Shown in pieces: positions 23,681 through 35,049 of a DNA stretch of 64,000 nucleotides. Within the stretch, counting starts at the first letter, position 1, and the number at the start of each line of letters is the position of its first letter. The position numbers were made by a program, and so were the translations under genes. Below the pieces are notes generated by a model that saw only the letters and a list, made by a program, of their open reading frames with translations, made no database searches and was not told the DNA's origin. The DNA is from Castanea sativa (taxonomy: Eukaryota > Streptophyta > Magnoliopsida > Fagales > Fagaceae). The stretch is from the NCBI RefSeq assembly GCF_040712315.1, contig NC_134022.1:5394001-5458000 (forward strand), read 5' to 3'.

Positions 23681-24047
23681 TGTGAAAGTTTCAGAGGCTT
23701 CGGTTTTATATATATTAGCATAGGCTCAAGCCTAATGTTACTTTGTGTACAAGCCAAGTCTCCTACTTGTACTAAAAGTTTATTAATCTAGGGTTTAATC
23801 TACTATATATAACCATGTTATGGTTCCTTGTAAGTTGTAACACAGGTTTTGTATTACACTCTTATATATTAAAGATGTAGTCCTTAAAGGTTTTTTCCGT
23901 GGGCGTAGGCCATAAAGCTGAACCACGTAACTCTCATGCTATTGTATTCCTATTTTATGCTTCCCTCTTCCAGATATATTCAAGCATATTCAACATAGAA
24001 TATATCATAGTTCAACATAAAATATATCATTACTAATATCTAACTGT

Positions 24048-24790
24048 TTGGAAGATAAAAAAAATAACAATTTGGAAGATCTAATTGAAGAGTTGGATTT
24101 ATTTTGGGTGATCTATTGGCAAATCTGGCTTCAGCGGAACTCGGTCTTGCATGGGGGTTCTTTTCAACATCCATCATGGTCATACCAGCGGGATTTGGAT
24201 TATTTGAGTGAGTTTCATGAAGTGCAGGAACATTTAAGTGTACCTGTGACAGTTCATGTTTCAGCAAGTCATGTATGATAGCCACCGTAAGGAGATTTAT
24301 TCAAGCTGAAATTTGATGGAGCATGTTTTAATAATGGAGCTGCTTTGGGTTATGGGGCTGTGGTTCGTAATTGGAATGGCAAAGTGATGGCTGCTATTTT
24401 GGCCAAGGGTGGGGCTGTAAGGGATAGTGAAGAGGTGGAGGTGCTAGCTTGCGCAAAGCTCTTGAATTTGCTATAGATGCTGGTTTTATTGAGGTGATTT
24501 TGGAAGGTGACAATGCAAGGGTGATGAAGACAGTAGCACAGGCTCAACCAGATCTAGCTCGGCTTGGGTTTATTTATGAGGATATTTGGTGCTTGATTGT
24601 AGGTTTTAGATCCTTTACAATCAATTGTGTTAGGCGGGGTGCCAATGGTGTTGCTCATGTGTTGGCAAGATTTGCTAGGTTTTTTGATAATGAAACTGTA
24701 TGGTTGGAGCAGGATCCTCCACCAGCAGTTGATGCTTTGTATTTGGATTCTAGTATTCTTCATTAATGAAATTCATTTGGTTTCGATCTC
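24048..24790 (+). pseudogene. LINE ORF2 3' end with RNase H-like domain, decayed
   Basis: 24048-24278 reads YWQIWLQRNSVLHGG, the tryptophan-rich linker common before the RNase H domain of plant LINEs. 24300-24430 gives KLKFDGACFNNGAALGYG and VVRNWNGKV, the first catalytic strand of an RNase H (RVT_3) fold. 24449-24766 gives ALEFAIDAGFIEVILEGDNARVM and the terminal VRRGANGVAHVLARFAR. Stops at about 24278 and 24289 and a one-base shift near 24455 break the frame. The coding end is followed by a short A-rich tail (about 24790), as in a 5'-truncated LINE insertion. Confidence 0.8.
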
Positions 24791-26377
24791 AAAAAAAGAA
24801 GAAGATCTAATTGAATAATACATGGTAGTCATTCTCCTTGTTTGGAAGGTTTTCTTTAAAAAAAAAAAAAAATCTTGTCGTGTACTCTCAGAATAATTTT
24901 TATAGTTTTTAAAAAAAAAAAATTATTAGCCATTATGCTTTTATAATAACTATAGTGTGGAATGCATTTATAATAATTAGTAGGAATCATTGAATGAGCA
25001 AATAAAGTGCAGATTTTTTTTTTGGTGTGAAATGTAATGCTTGACACATGGCTTATATATAAGCAATAAATTTAATACATGTCAAACATATATGAAGTGG
25101 ACCAATTGTGGTTTGCCATGTAGCATTATTAGTCCTAAATGTCTTGAAGAATCTATTACATGTCAAGTGTCTAAAGGCTTAAACATGACACGTGTTGTTG
25201 TTATGTGCATCCTCTAGTTTAAGGATTCAACTTTTATAATATATACTAATTGCTAACTTGTGCAATGCCTGGAAAAAAATATAAAAAGTGAGATCTGAAG
25301 AAATGCTTTTTAATTTTACATTGAGTGCTGCTCTTGAACATATACAGTTTACGATATTTGAATTTATTAAAAAAATTGTCATGTAATATAAGTACCCTCT
25401 AATATAATTATTTAAATAAAAAGAATTGGTTCCAAAAATAATCACCACAATCTATTAAACAATAAAATTTCAATATAATCTTTGGAAAATCTCTCTCCCA
25501 TTGTCATCTCCATCTTTGTACATTGTCATAATAGCCTTTATAGAGGACAAAGTTTTGCCTTTTCTTCTCTCTTCTACAATCCCAAATCAAGATGTTCTAC
25601 TCAGAAACTTGAGTTTTTTGTGGGGTTCTTTCAAGTATTATTTAGCTACTTAAAAGTTTAAGTGCAATATCATAGTTCAGGTACTCATATATATCTTCAA
25701 GGCATTATAATTCTCATAGAAGATAATAATAAGTTTTTTAAGTATTCAAAAGCTTAACATTTGGCATGACTGAAGTCATACATAAAGGCATACAAACTTA
25801 GATTAATAGACTTTTACCTATAAAAAAATAATGGTAGAGAAAATTGTTACTTGTAGCTTTGCAATAAATAAAAGGGGAAGGTAGCAAGTTCAATTTTACA
25901 GCTTCAATTTGAGTTTCTCTGCTAAGGATGAGAGTGCACAATTTTTCATCCAAAGGATGTTGCCAGGATAACCATGAACTCAATAAGACCATGTTATGTG
26001 CTGGCGTTCTTGGTTGTCGGCTTGGTGGGACTGCCAGCATTGATTTGGGTGGTGGTGGTGGTCTACAAAGATATGATTTTCCAGAAAAATACAATATTGG
26101 GTACTAAAACTTGGACATAGGAAGTTAATAGAAAAAGGTTTAGAAAGAAAATTTTTTGATTGGAAAATTCTCATTTTTTGTCAACAGTTTTGACAGAAAT
26201 TCATAGACCCAATAGTAAAACCCTTTTTGGACAACCTTCAAGAAGGTTTCGTGATGGCCAATAATCATATATTTTATACATAAGTAGGGTAGTAAAGCCT
26301 TCTACTTTCTTGTTGCATCAACAATTTCATGCAAATAGAAAGTTCACACAAATGGCCCTGTTGCTTAATGTGCTATG
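24791..26377. other. Intergenic AT-rich region
   Basis: No gene that I can support. A 48-codon plus-strand frame at 25975 encodes one hydrophobic helix (VLAFLVVGLVGLPALIWVVVVV) but has no recognisable partner sequence. Confidence 0.35.
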
Positions 26378-26683
26378 AAGCACGGGTGCATTTCGGAATT
26401 CGGGTGCGGGTGCAGGATCGGGTGCGGGACTCGGCAATTTCTGAAAAAGTAAGGTGCGGGTGCGGCGATTAAAAAATGATTAAAAATATTTTTATTTATA
26501 TTTTTAATATATTGTTAAACATACTTTTTTCACATTATATAAACATATACCAAATTTAAGAACAATAGTAAATAATAACTAGAATACAACTCCATTATAT
26601 AAACATTCCATGATATTCAAAAATTAAAATACAACTCACAAGTTTGAAACTAAAACAAAATAAAAGATACATCAACAAGACAA

Positions 26684-29067
26684 TCAAACACCAACTTCAT
26701 CATCATCAAGATCAATAGCTTCACTTCGAACTTCGAACTTCACTTTCACTAGTAGTAACACTAGTGCTAACATTCCCAATAACCATGGCCTCCAACTCTG
26801 GCTCATCAAGTGTAAGAGCTGCATTCTCAAGAATTCCAGCTCCTCCATGTATGTCGCTCTCATTCCAAGAGTCTCCTGCAACATCTCACATCTTTGTATC
26901 TCTATGCAATATCTCACATCTTTGTATCTCTATTTATGTACTCCGCATTGCGCCTTGACAAGAGTTGAAGATTAGAATGCACATATACCAAATCCTCAGC
27001 GCGTGCAGGAGCCATTTTGTTTCTTTTTAAGGAATGAATAAATTTGTATGTGCTCCAATTTCTCTCAGCACATGAGGATGAACAAGGTTGTCCAAGAAGT
27101 TTAAGGGCAAGGGTTTGAAGAGTTGGAAATGCAGAGCCATGGTATTGCCACCAAACCAAAGGTTGTAAGACCCACCTATCTGTCAAGACAGCTGGTGAAG
27201 GAAACCTCCCTTCTGAAAATGCAGCAAACTCAGACTTCACCACATTCAATATATTCACATCTTCAAAGAATCGATTCAAACACTTGCTCATTTCCATAGA
27301 AATTTCATGATCTTGATGTGGAGGGATGCGTTTTGAATTCTCTGAAAGCCATTCAGTGGAGTAATACCTAGAGTTAAAGATTAAAAAACAAATATAAATG
27401 AAACGTGTGTTTTACTAGAAGGGGGAACTAAAGAAAATAGAAAATAAATGTGCTTACCTAGGATTTAAGGAATGAGCCAAGCAGTGTAGTGGAGTACAAT
27501 TTTTAGTCCAATAATCAATAAGTATATCATACACCACACTCCAAAATGAGCTATACTCATCATCTTCAAAGCCTTCATGCTGATATATTGCTACTTTCAC
27601 CTTCTCTATCATTGAATCCCACATCTCATACACAAGATGAAGACAAGGCTTATCTATATCAGTTACTCGTATCATATCATAAATATGTGTTGTGAATTCA
27701 AGGATATAATCAACCCTATCCCACCAAAGATCACTTAGAATCATCTTCTTCACCTTTTGAGCTTTTCCAACATCATCCTCCCTATAAGAAGCCCATTGCT
27801 CACTAATAGCCATGGCTTGAAGGCATCTTTTTATCAACTTTAACCTTTTTAGCATTATAATAACCGAAACAAATCTAGTATCAGCAACTTGGAGCAATTT
27901 TAATGGACAAAATTCATTAAACATTGCCAACCTCATTGAATGGTTCATGATAAAAACACGTATGAAGGATGCATCATCAGAAATACGTGTAATCCAACTA
28001 CATTCCTCATATGTAACTTCATTCTTTTCAATGTTTTTTGCTGTACAAATATTCTTCAAAGCTAGATTGAGAGTGTGGACAACACAGGGTGTCCAAAATA
28101 TTTTAGGATACCTACCCTCAATAAGAGCTCCAGCAAACTTCATCACATTAGCATTATTAGTGATGACTTGGACAACTTTCTCATGTCCAACCTCTTTTAT
28201 AGCATCCCTTAACACCCCAGCAATATAATGTTTGTCTTTGAACTCACTTGACCCATCAATTGCCTTAATAAACACTGGACCCCCATCTGATACAACCATA
28301 ATATTAATAAGAGGCCTCCTTTGTGGATCTGACCATCCATCAGAAACTATACTTACACCATTTTCAACCCAAAAGTCCTTAATTGGTTTCAAAAGTCTAT
28401 CAACATGAGCTTTTTCTCTTTGCAAAAGTGTTGTTCTCAAGGCATTATATCCAGGAGGAACATAACCTGGAATGCTATGAGTAGCGGTATATGAATTGGA
28501 ACTACGATAATATGGATTCCTTGCAAAGTTAAACGAAATCCCACCGGTTTAAAACATCCTAGCAATTTGACTATCCAATTCGTGTTTAACATTATTCTGG
28601 AATAATTTCTCCACCGTAGGATTCACAACCTTCCTCCTCTTATTACCATCAAAGGGATTTGTACTATCACTCTCTTCTTGTGTCCAAAATGAGGGACTAC
28701 TCCCAATAGGCCCACGGCTTGGGGGAGGTGGGGGTAAGGGAATTTGTCTTCTCCGTTCTCTTTCTAACTTATCATTCTCAACCTGATCATGCATTCACTG
28801 CATTTCCAACCTATGGCTCGATGTCACACTAGGGCATACTTTAATACCTTTATTAATAATTCTTAATAAATGAGCCTTAACCCTAGAATAGGATCCTAAA
28901 TAAATATTGCCACAATAGTTGCTCTTAAATTGTGTGTTTCCACCTGATTTAACAGTAGAACCAGATGGTTTCTCTATTTTAGTCACATACTGCCAAAGAG
29001 GAGCTTCATCATTTGGCACTCCTTCATTAGATGAAGGTGAACTTTTTGTGCTAGTAGCTTCATCCAT
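26684..29067 (-). pseudogene. hAT transposase (BED finger, DUF659, C-terminal dimerisation), broken
   Basis: Exon 1 runs from ATG 29067 to a donor at 27457, exon 2 from 27367 onwards; the splice joins P-R-Y-Y-S in frame. Residues 24-75 are the BED zinc finger (PLWQYVTK..., GSYSRVKAHLL), but the first metal ligand is Ser (FKSNYCGN, residue 49) where Cys is expected. The middle (28440-27458) is DUF659 with SDGWSDPQRRPLINIMV and TPCVVHTLNLALKNI. Exon 2 carries the hAT dimerisation domain (QPLVWWQYHG, SSSCAERNWSTY). Two in-frame stops interrupt exon 1 (28797-28795 TGA, 28551-28549 TAA). Near the C-terminus a 28-bp tandem duplication (units at 26883 and 26911) shifts the frame, and the original acidic tail AIDLDDDEVGV is read in another frame ending at 26684. 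It cannot encode an active transposase. Confidence 0.87.
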
Positions 29068-29112
29068 TGCAAATTCAACAGATTCAATTTAACCTACAAA
29101 TAATTTCCAAAT

Positions 29113-29390
29113 ATATAATAACTATTAACTAAATAAAAAAATCAAACCCCAGTGTCACAAGACTCACAAAAAAAAATTAAAAAAAAAATCAAATCATCAC
29201 AGATTCACAACACAATCATAAATCTGAGTAATAATAACTATTAACTAAATAAAAAATTAAACCCCAGTGTCACAAGACTCACAAAAAAAAGATCAGCTCA
29301 TCACAGATTCACAACACAATCACAAATCACAATGAGTAATAATAACAATTAACTAAATAAAAAAATCATCTATTAACAATTAACTAAGAG
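29113..29390. repeat. Tandem repeat in the hAT 5' region
   Basis: A unit of about 115 bp containing AATAATAACTATTAACTAAAT, then CCCCAGTGTCACAAGACTCAC and TCACAGATTCACAACACAAT, occurs two and a half times. It is upstream of the transposase on the minus strand, probably in its leader or promoter. Confidence 0.75.
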
Positions 29391-29474
29391 TATGAGTGTG
29401 AGAGCTATGATACCTGACAGTGAGGGGAGACGGAGAGCAAGGTAGACGAAGTGGAGCGCTGAAAAATGAGACTA

Positions 29475-29553
29475 GCACAGCTGAAGAGTGAAGGCAGAGA
29501 ATGGGAGAGAGCCTAGCTGAAGAGTGAAGGCAGAGAGTGGGAGAGAGGCACAA
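29475..29553. repeat. Tandem duplication of about 39 bp in the hAT 5' region
   Basis: AGCTGAAGAGTGAAGGCAGA followed by a GGGAGAGAG stretch occurs twice head to tail. Confidence 0.75.
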
Positions 29554-29709
29554 GAAAAATGAAGATTGAAGAGGCAGGGCTGGGTCGGCTGAGACTTGAG
29601 AGCAAAACCAGACTGAGTGAAAAAAAATTGAAGAGAAATGAGAGTTTTGGCTGAGAGTGAGAGCTATAGGGTTTTTTTCCAAATGCATCGTTTGCACTTT
29701 TTTTTTTTT

Positions 29710-29961
29710 TTGAACTTCGACCGTATCGGCCGATTTCGCCGGTATCGGCTAGTATTGGTGTTGCGCCCGATACGGACCGATTCTGGCCGAATCGGCGCAA
29801 ATCGGCCCAATTTTGAGCGTGTCAGCGCGAATCGCTCCGAAAAGATTATTTTTTTAATACCTGACGCGGCACAGATGCGCAAGCAGCGGTGTCGCCTGCG
29901 CGTCCCCACGTCGGGCCACGTCGGACGCGGGTGCAGCGGCCCAAACGCCGCACCCGTGCTT
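29710..29961. promoter_or_regulatory. GC-rich subterminal array of the hAT element
   Basis: About 250 bases with many copies of ATCGGCCGA/CGGCGAAATCGG-type words in both directions (for example around 29724-29860), then CGCACCCGTGCTT at the terminus. Clustered short inverted words next to a hAT end are the usual transposase-binding region. The GC content jumps sharply here against the surrounding sequence. Confidence 0.55.
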
Positions 29962-30868
29962 CCTAAACTGTTACTACCACCAAACTGTAGAGCACAACAG
30001 TTTGATTGCTTGGACTTTCAATGTATCTAACTTACCTTTTTATATAATCATAGAGCCAAAGAGATTTGTATAATTCCACAGTTAGACTAAGAAAATAGTA
30101 ATCATGTTTGGACGTTTTAAAATTAAAAAAAAAATGGCAGATAAATAATGTTATTTGGGAGTAACAAAGAAGGAAAGTAAGAGAATCATTTTTTCACAAT
30201 ATTACTATTAAACCTCAATTTTAATATAAAAACCTAAATATATAGAGATATTTTAGGATTTTTAGTGAAAATTTCATTAAATTTAATTTTATTCCTTTCA
30301 AATCCTGCAAATTTATGGAGGAATGAAAATTAGAAGTTTTAAGGGAATAGTGAAAATTGACAAATGAGTATTCCCTCCTATCCATTCTATTTCCTTCTAC
30401 TTAAACTTCTAAAAAAGATATTAAAATGAATATTTTAAAAGAATTCTTTTTCATTTTATTCCATTCTTTTCCCTTCTTCCAAATTAAGTAAGATGTCATT
30501 AAAGCCATAGGCTGTAATTTGGTTTTCAAAGTAGCATACCTATAGAGACTGATTAGTGATTACACATAAATGTGAATTTTGCATCTTTGCATACAACAGT
30601 AACTAGAGAAATTTTTAGGTCCTCTAGGGAGGATAGCTACTTTGGTCCAACCATCCAGTAAGATTTTGCTGCATATTTAAAATGCTGAATCAGTGGCCAA
30701 GTCATGTCAGTTTTGTTTACTTTTAACTTACAGACTAATAGTCATGTCAGTGTTGTTTACTTTTAACTTACAGACTAATCGTTGCACTCACCTAGATCAT
30801 ACCGTTTCCAGTTTCTAAAAGTCAACAGCAAGAGGGACAATTTTTCTGAAATTTCTCAATCGTAATAC
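29962..30868. other. Intergenic region
   Basis: AT-rich, no gene seen. A 40-bp tandem duplication lies at 30697-30779. Confidence 0.4.
30697..30779. repeat. Tandem duplication, about 40-bp unit
   Basis: AGTCATGTCAGTTTTGTTTA to CAGACTAAT occurs twice in a row with one substitution. Confidence 0.9.
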
Positions 30869-31207
30869 CTTGCTAAGTGTGTTGGCTGACAATGGAGCAA
30901 TGACCATAATATCAGCCCATCGGCGAAGCTCAATGTGAAGCACATTATCACCAATTTTCTTCCAACTAGACCATTCATCATCCTCTGTATAAAGAACTAC
31001 ATCTTTAGGAAGAGATGCCCTCTCTATGAAATGTAAAGATGCTGTTGTGGCAACTGCTCTTACTTCTGCCCATTCTGAAAAACAATGGCAGAGATTTCCA
31101 GACTTTATCCCAGCAACACTTCCACTAGCAGCAAGTAGAATCTGTGGCTTCCTCAGCATTGATGTGCATTGGCTCCATTTCTTCACTTACAGGTTCTGAG
31201 GATGACA
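30869..31207 (-). pseudogene. HAL3: HAL3 (phosphopantothenoylcysteine decarboxylase) first-exon fragment
   Basis: The minus strand encodes KPQILLAASGSVAGIKSGNLCHCFSEW at its start and LHIELRRWADIMVIAPLSANTLSK at its end, the FMN-binding core of the plant HAL3/PPCDC flavoprotein of coenzyme A synthesis. The His of LHIELRRWAD matches the family's catalytic His. The natural N-terminus (ATG 31207, MSSSEPVSEEMEP) is in a different frame from the core, so one shift lies near 31150. The segment ends at a good donor (AAG/GTATTACG, 30869), after which no further HAL3 exon is visible. About half of the protein is missing, so this is a fragment, on the same strand as the captured gene pieces further right. 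Confidence 0.8.
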
Positions 31208-32568
31208 TAACCTATTCAAGAGGTGCCAACAATATTCTTATCAAAGACTCAAACAGTATCTCAACATAGAGCCCATAAGCAAATCAACTTGTAACAAACC
31301 TTCGACTAGAATTCATAATACCTTTGCAAAAAGAAATGCTTTACAAAGATTCTTATGAAAATAGAGCCAAAATCTGAAAAGGTTTACACATTATCAAGAG
31401 ATACAAGCACAAATCAATTGAAAATAAAGAGAACAACACTTGTGCATGTGTGTGTGTGTGCGCAGGGGTACATGTGTGAATTAAAGGTTCATTAATAATG
31501 CATGAAAGCAATTATTGATTGTTCCATTTCATTACTCCATGGAGAATAAACACTCTTCACAACAACAATAAAAAGTAAGGGGAAACCAAATGTTATAGAA
31601 TCAGTATGCTGAAAGCATCTCTAACCAAAATATATGAAACTGAAACATAGTTGCTCTAGGAGGAGCCATGAGTGCAAAGTTATATGGATGTATAAGCTCA
31701 AAAAGCTATTTGCCCATATAAATATTTTGGGTAGCTTAAGATTTCAAATGTATAAGTAGAGCTGTAAGTGAGTCAAGCCAAGCCAAGGATAAACAGTTCA
31801 TATTCGTATTTCGTATGTGTGCCAATCTCATGCTCATGACCAAGTTCAAGTACATGCTCAATCTTGATTTTTTTTTTCTTTTTTTGTAAAACAACATCAA
31901 ACTTATTCATGAGATTCTTAATTACTCTTCATAAATATCAAGACTATATTTTCTGTTTTATCCTTTCAGAAATCTGTTTTAATTATTAGTTACCATATTA
32001 AAATTATGATTTTATTGTTTGAATTAATTAGATACACTAATTTTCATTTATGATCTTATAAATTTCAACTAACCTACGTTGTATGGTTACAAGTTAAAAA
32101 TATTTTTCTTAAAATAAATAAATAAATAATTTGCTTCGATTTGCTTTAAAATAAATAAATAAAAAGAGAGTAAAAAGTATACAAGATTGATCATCGATTT
32201 AAATACGAAGCAGGCTAAATTCAAGATGGACAAATAAGAAATGGATTTAGTTTAGCGAAGTCAATTAAGGGTCTCTCTCTCTTTGTGGTTATTTCTATTG
32301 TTTATTTGCAAAGCCAAAGATGAATGATACCCGTAGTTATTTTAATTTGTTCATCAAATGAACTCTAATGCCTCTTGATGTTTGGTCCAGAGTTTCACAT
32401 TCTTTTCAAACTGAGCATTATAATTAAGGAAAATTCTAGGAACACCATTACAATACATTCCCAAATCTTAACTACCAGTAACTCACTTGCCTAGCATAAC
32501 AACTAACTACACATCAACTAATTTGATAGCTAACACTGCCACATACACAGTATTTACTCTTATCAACT
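31208..32568. other. Intergenic region
   Basis: No gene seen; A/T-rich with AAATAAATAAAT runs near 32110-32160 and a short GT run near 31450. Confidence 0.4.
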
Positions 32569-32856
32569 TCATGGTCGTGTTGCACCTGTAGTCCTTGCCA
32601 TCATCTCCAACTCTTTCATGCGCCTATAGGAATGTGGGCGCCTCCTCCTCCTTGCCACCCAAATCCAAATGCAGAGGCAGATCAGGCATAGTAGCACTAT
32701 GACTGGAATCACAATCCAGAGCCAGTAGATCTGGGAATCTACTGAGATGCCATTGCCAGATCCTGTAGGATCAGAAGGATGCTCTGGGGGAAGTAAGGGC
32801 GAAAGAATGTCTACAGGTACATCCCATGGATGCGCTGGTACGATATCATCATCCAT
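32569..32856 (-). CDS. Unrecognised 95-aa ORF with one membrane segment
   Basis: Open frame MDDDIVPAHPWDVPVDIL... with a proline-rich N-terminal part, one strong hydrophobic helix (about residues 44-67, WLWIVIPVIVLLCLICLCIW), then a basic cluster ARRRRRP and a Met/Arg-rich tail. By the positive-inside rule the tail would be cytoplasmic. I do not recognise the family. The sequence is less AT-rich than its surroundings, which favours real coding history, but it could be one exon of a larger gene or a chance frame. Confidence 0.35.
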   Translation of the reverse strand: MDDDIVPAHPWDVPVDILSPLLPPEHPSDPTGSGNGISVDSQIYWLWIVIPVIVLLCLICLCIWIWVARRRRRPHSYRRMKELEMMARTTGATRP

Positions 32857-33096
32857 AGCTCACTCAAGCTCTCTGGAACTTGGCCGAATGGCTCTGGTAT
32901 TCTCTCACTGTGACTGTGTGTTTGTCGCTTGTCCAACCAGTTAAGAGCCTACGAGGTTCAAGAAAGAATGTACATTATAATTTGTTTGACCTCTTAATGA
33001 ACAAGAGATTCTAAAATAAGAAGGTTACAAAACATTGGTTACTTCTAGGTGTGTTCCCCAATTGATCCTATTCTCTTCAATCAGTCCATATTTTTG

Positions 33097-33207
33097 AAAC
33101 TACATGATATTCGTTTTGTCTGAGTCCATGTCACAATACCTCATGATATTAGAGCAAACAATCATAATTCCAACCTACTATACTACAAAACGAATATCAT
33201 GTAGTTT
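33097..33207. repeat. Short perfect inverted repeat (22-bp arms)
   Basis: AAACTACATGATATTCGTTTTG (shown here only in part by position: 33097-33118) returns as its exact complement at 33186-33207, with a 67-bp loop. It may be the core of a small foldback element. Confidence 0.85.
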
Positions 33208-33725
33208 AAAAAATATGATGTAGTTTAGTCATAATTCCTGAAATGTTTCCTACCTTCTAATTTTTTGAACTGTAAGATTTTCACTTTCAATTATATATAT
33301 CAGAAACCATGGAAAGTATATAAGTAGTATAGCTTCAGTGGTAGGAAGAGGAAAAAGAATAAGGGAAAAACAATATAGATTCAGCAAATTAGAGTAACCA
33401 TAGTGAGAAGTAGGAGGAGCACTAAACACCATTAGGAACCATAGTTTGCTTTCCATAAAAACACAAGCAAGAATTCCAAAAAGACTAAACTACCAGAAGA
33501 CAATCAACAGATTCAATATCAAAATTCAAACAACAGTGGCAAATCCCCAAGATTTAATTAAGCTTTATTTTTTAAACTTGTCAAGGCCAACAATAAAAAC
33601 TTAAAACCCAGATCTATTCCGGCATATCCAATTGTTTTCTACTTCTGATTATATATAGTGACAAAAACCACATATTTGAGGGGGGAAAAAAACCCTTTGT
33701 TTAGTCAAGCAACAAACATCATCCA

Positions 33726-34117
33726 TGGCCAGAGCTTTCTTCCACTCAGGTCATGTTCTTAAAACTTCAAACAATACTTTCATATCCGTCATACCTAAAG
33801 TCAACCACCCTGAATCAGTATATCAGTACCAACCCATAAGTCTTTGCAATGTATCCTATAAAATTATTTGAAAATTTTAGTCAACAGACTCAAGCCCCTT
33901 AATGGGCATCCCATTAATAGTTTTCACCCTCAAAGAGGACTGAGACAGGGAGACCCACTGTCTCCCTGCCTGTTTCTCTTTTGTGCCAATATTTTGTCAT
34001 GCAAATTGTTGAAAGAGGAAGAACAGAAACACCTACTCTTTGCAGATGACTCACTCTTGTTATTCAAAACTAATCCCTTGTCCCTCTCTACATTCAAACA
34101 TTCTCTTGAGTGGTGTT
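33726..34117 (+). pseudogene. LINE reverse transcriptase remnant
   Basis: 33726-33850 gives FFHSGHVLKTSNNTFISVIP and YQPISLCNVSYKII, then in a second frame from 33868 VNRLKPL, GLRQGDPLSPCLFLFC and LLFADDSLLLF. These are RT motifs of plant L1-like elements, including the FADD catalytic pair. A stop and shift lie near 33868, and the about 80 residues that normally separate NRLKPL from the QGDPLSP block are reduced to about 14. The fragment ends where a MITE begins (34118). Confidence 0.85.
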
Positions 34118-34361
34118 GAGTCCGTTTGGATAGAATTTATTGTTGAAAACTAAAAACTGAAATCTAAAAATACTAGAGCAAAATAATTTTTAAATGTATG
34201 AATAGTACTGCTGGACCCATTTTTAATAAAAAATTGTTGAAAAAGTGCGTAAACAGTGCGCACTGTACATTTTGTCCCTGCAGTGGAAACAGAAAAAAGA
34301 AGAAGAAGGAGAAAACGCAAAAAGCAAATGCAGCAATTATAATTTGTATCCAGACGGATAC
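34118..34361. mobile_element. Tourist-like MITE, second copy
   Basis: Ends GAGTCCGTTTGGATAGAAT and, on the other strand, AGTATCCGTCTGGAT; the text after the left end (TTGAAAACTAAAAACTGAA) matches the element at 20656. The flanks GTT and TTA are not a clean duplication. It interrupts the LINE RT remnant. Confidence 0.7.
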
Positions 34362-34748
34362 TTATTAAATTGATATCATTGCATGCTCAGGTGGCTTCTA
34401 ATTGTAAAGAATGGCTTTGCTTGTCTTTGTATGCCTAGTTCGAATACTGAAGCGCATATGCTTGGTCGTTGTACTAATCATGTAATTTCCTTTTTAACTT
34501 TGCTCTTGTTACGCATTTTTGCTTTGATTTTTGTCTTTATACCGTGTGTAACTAGCTTCGTTATCCATACCCGGCCCAAACCCAGACCCGGACCCGACCC
34601 GTTTATAGGCTAAAATACCAAAATACCCTATTCCCTATACATATATATATAAGTTAAAAACAAAAGAACCGGGGGAATGTGCAGATTAGCGGTATGGATG
34701 GCATCAATATAGTAAGTTAGATATGGTTTGAAACTATAAAGCAAAATA

Positions 34749-35012
34749 ACAACTCGAGTTTTTGAAACTTGAGATTTACGTAAAAACTCGAGTCTCAGAA
34801 ACTCGCTTTATACGCGCTTTGCACTTGCTGAGGTGGACAAAATGCCACCTAGATCTCGAGTTTCTAAAACTCGTTTTACTGTAGATAAAACTTGAGTCTA
34901 TAAAACTCGAGTTTTACTATATCCTATTTTTTAAATTACGGTGTCATACGCATGGAACTCGAGTCTGTAAGACTCGAGTTTTTTGCAGAGTAACTCGAGT
35001 CTTATAGACTCG
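34749..35012. promoter_or_regulatory. Left CTCGAG palindrome cluster
   Basis: At least six short palindromes of the form ACTCGAGTnTnnnAnACTCGAGT or their one-armed derivatives lie within 265 bases, such as CTCGAGTCTGTAAGACTCGAG near 34952. They are followed by a TATA-like GTATATTTAAAAC and the leader of the transposase gene. Likely end or subterminal protein-binding sites, possibly doubling as promoter elements. Confidence 0.6.
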
Positions 35013-35049
35013 ATTTCCTCTGGACAGTATATTTAAAACACAGCTCGTG

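Larger units (their letters stand above)
22591..24047. other. Intergenic AT-rich region
   Basis: No gene seen. It holds an (ATT)n run at 23008-23045 and a direct duplication at 23472-23680. Confidence 0.4.
26378..29961 (-). mobile_element. hAT family DNA transposon, about 3.6 kb
   Basis: Contains a BED/DUF659/hAT-dimerisation transposase on the minus strand. The two outer ends are inverted: AAGCACGGGTGCATTTCGG at 26378 and AAGCACGGGTGCGGCGTTTG read on the other strand from 29961. Both ends are GC-rich and loaded with GGGTGCGGG-type words, against a very AT-rich background. I find no convincing 8-bp target duplication, so the limits may shift by a few bases or one end may be decayed. Confidence 0.8.

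Noticed and set aside
25798..26174. Minus-strand ORFs of 64 and 98 codons with a PPPPP run
   Set aside because: No recognisable domain, opposite to a short hydrophobic plus-strand frame; not enough to call either.
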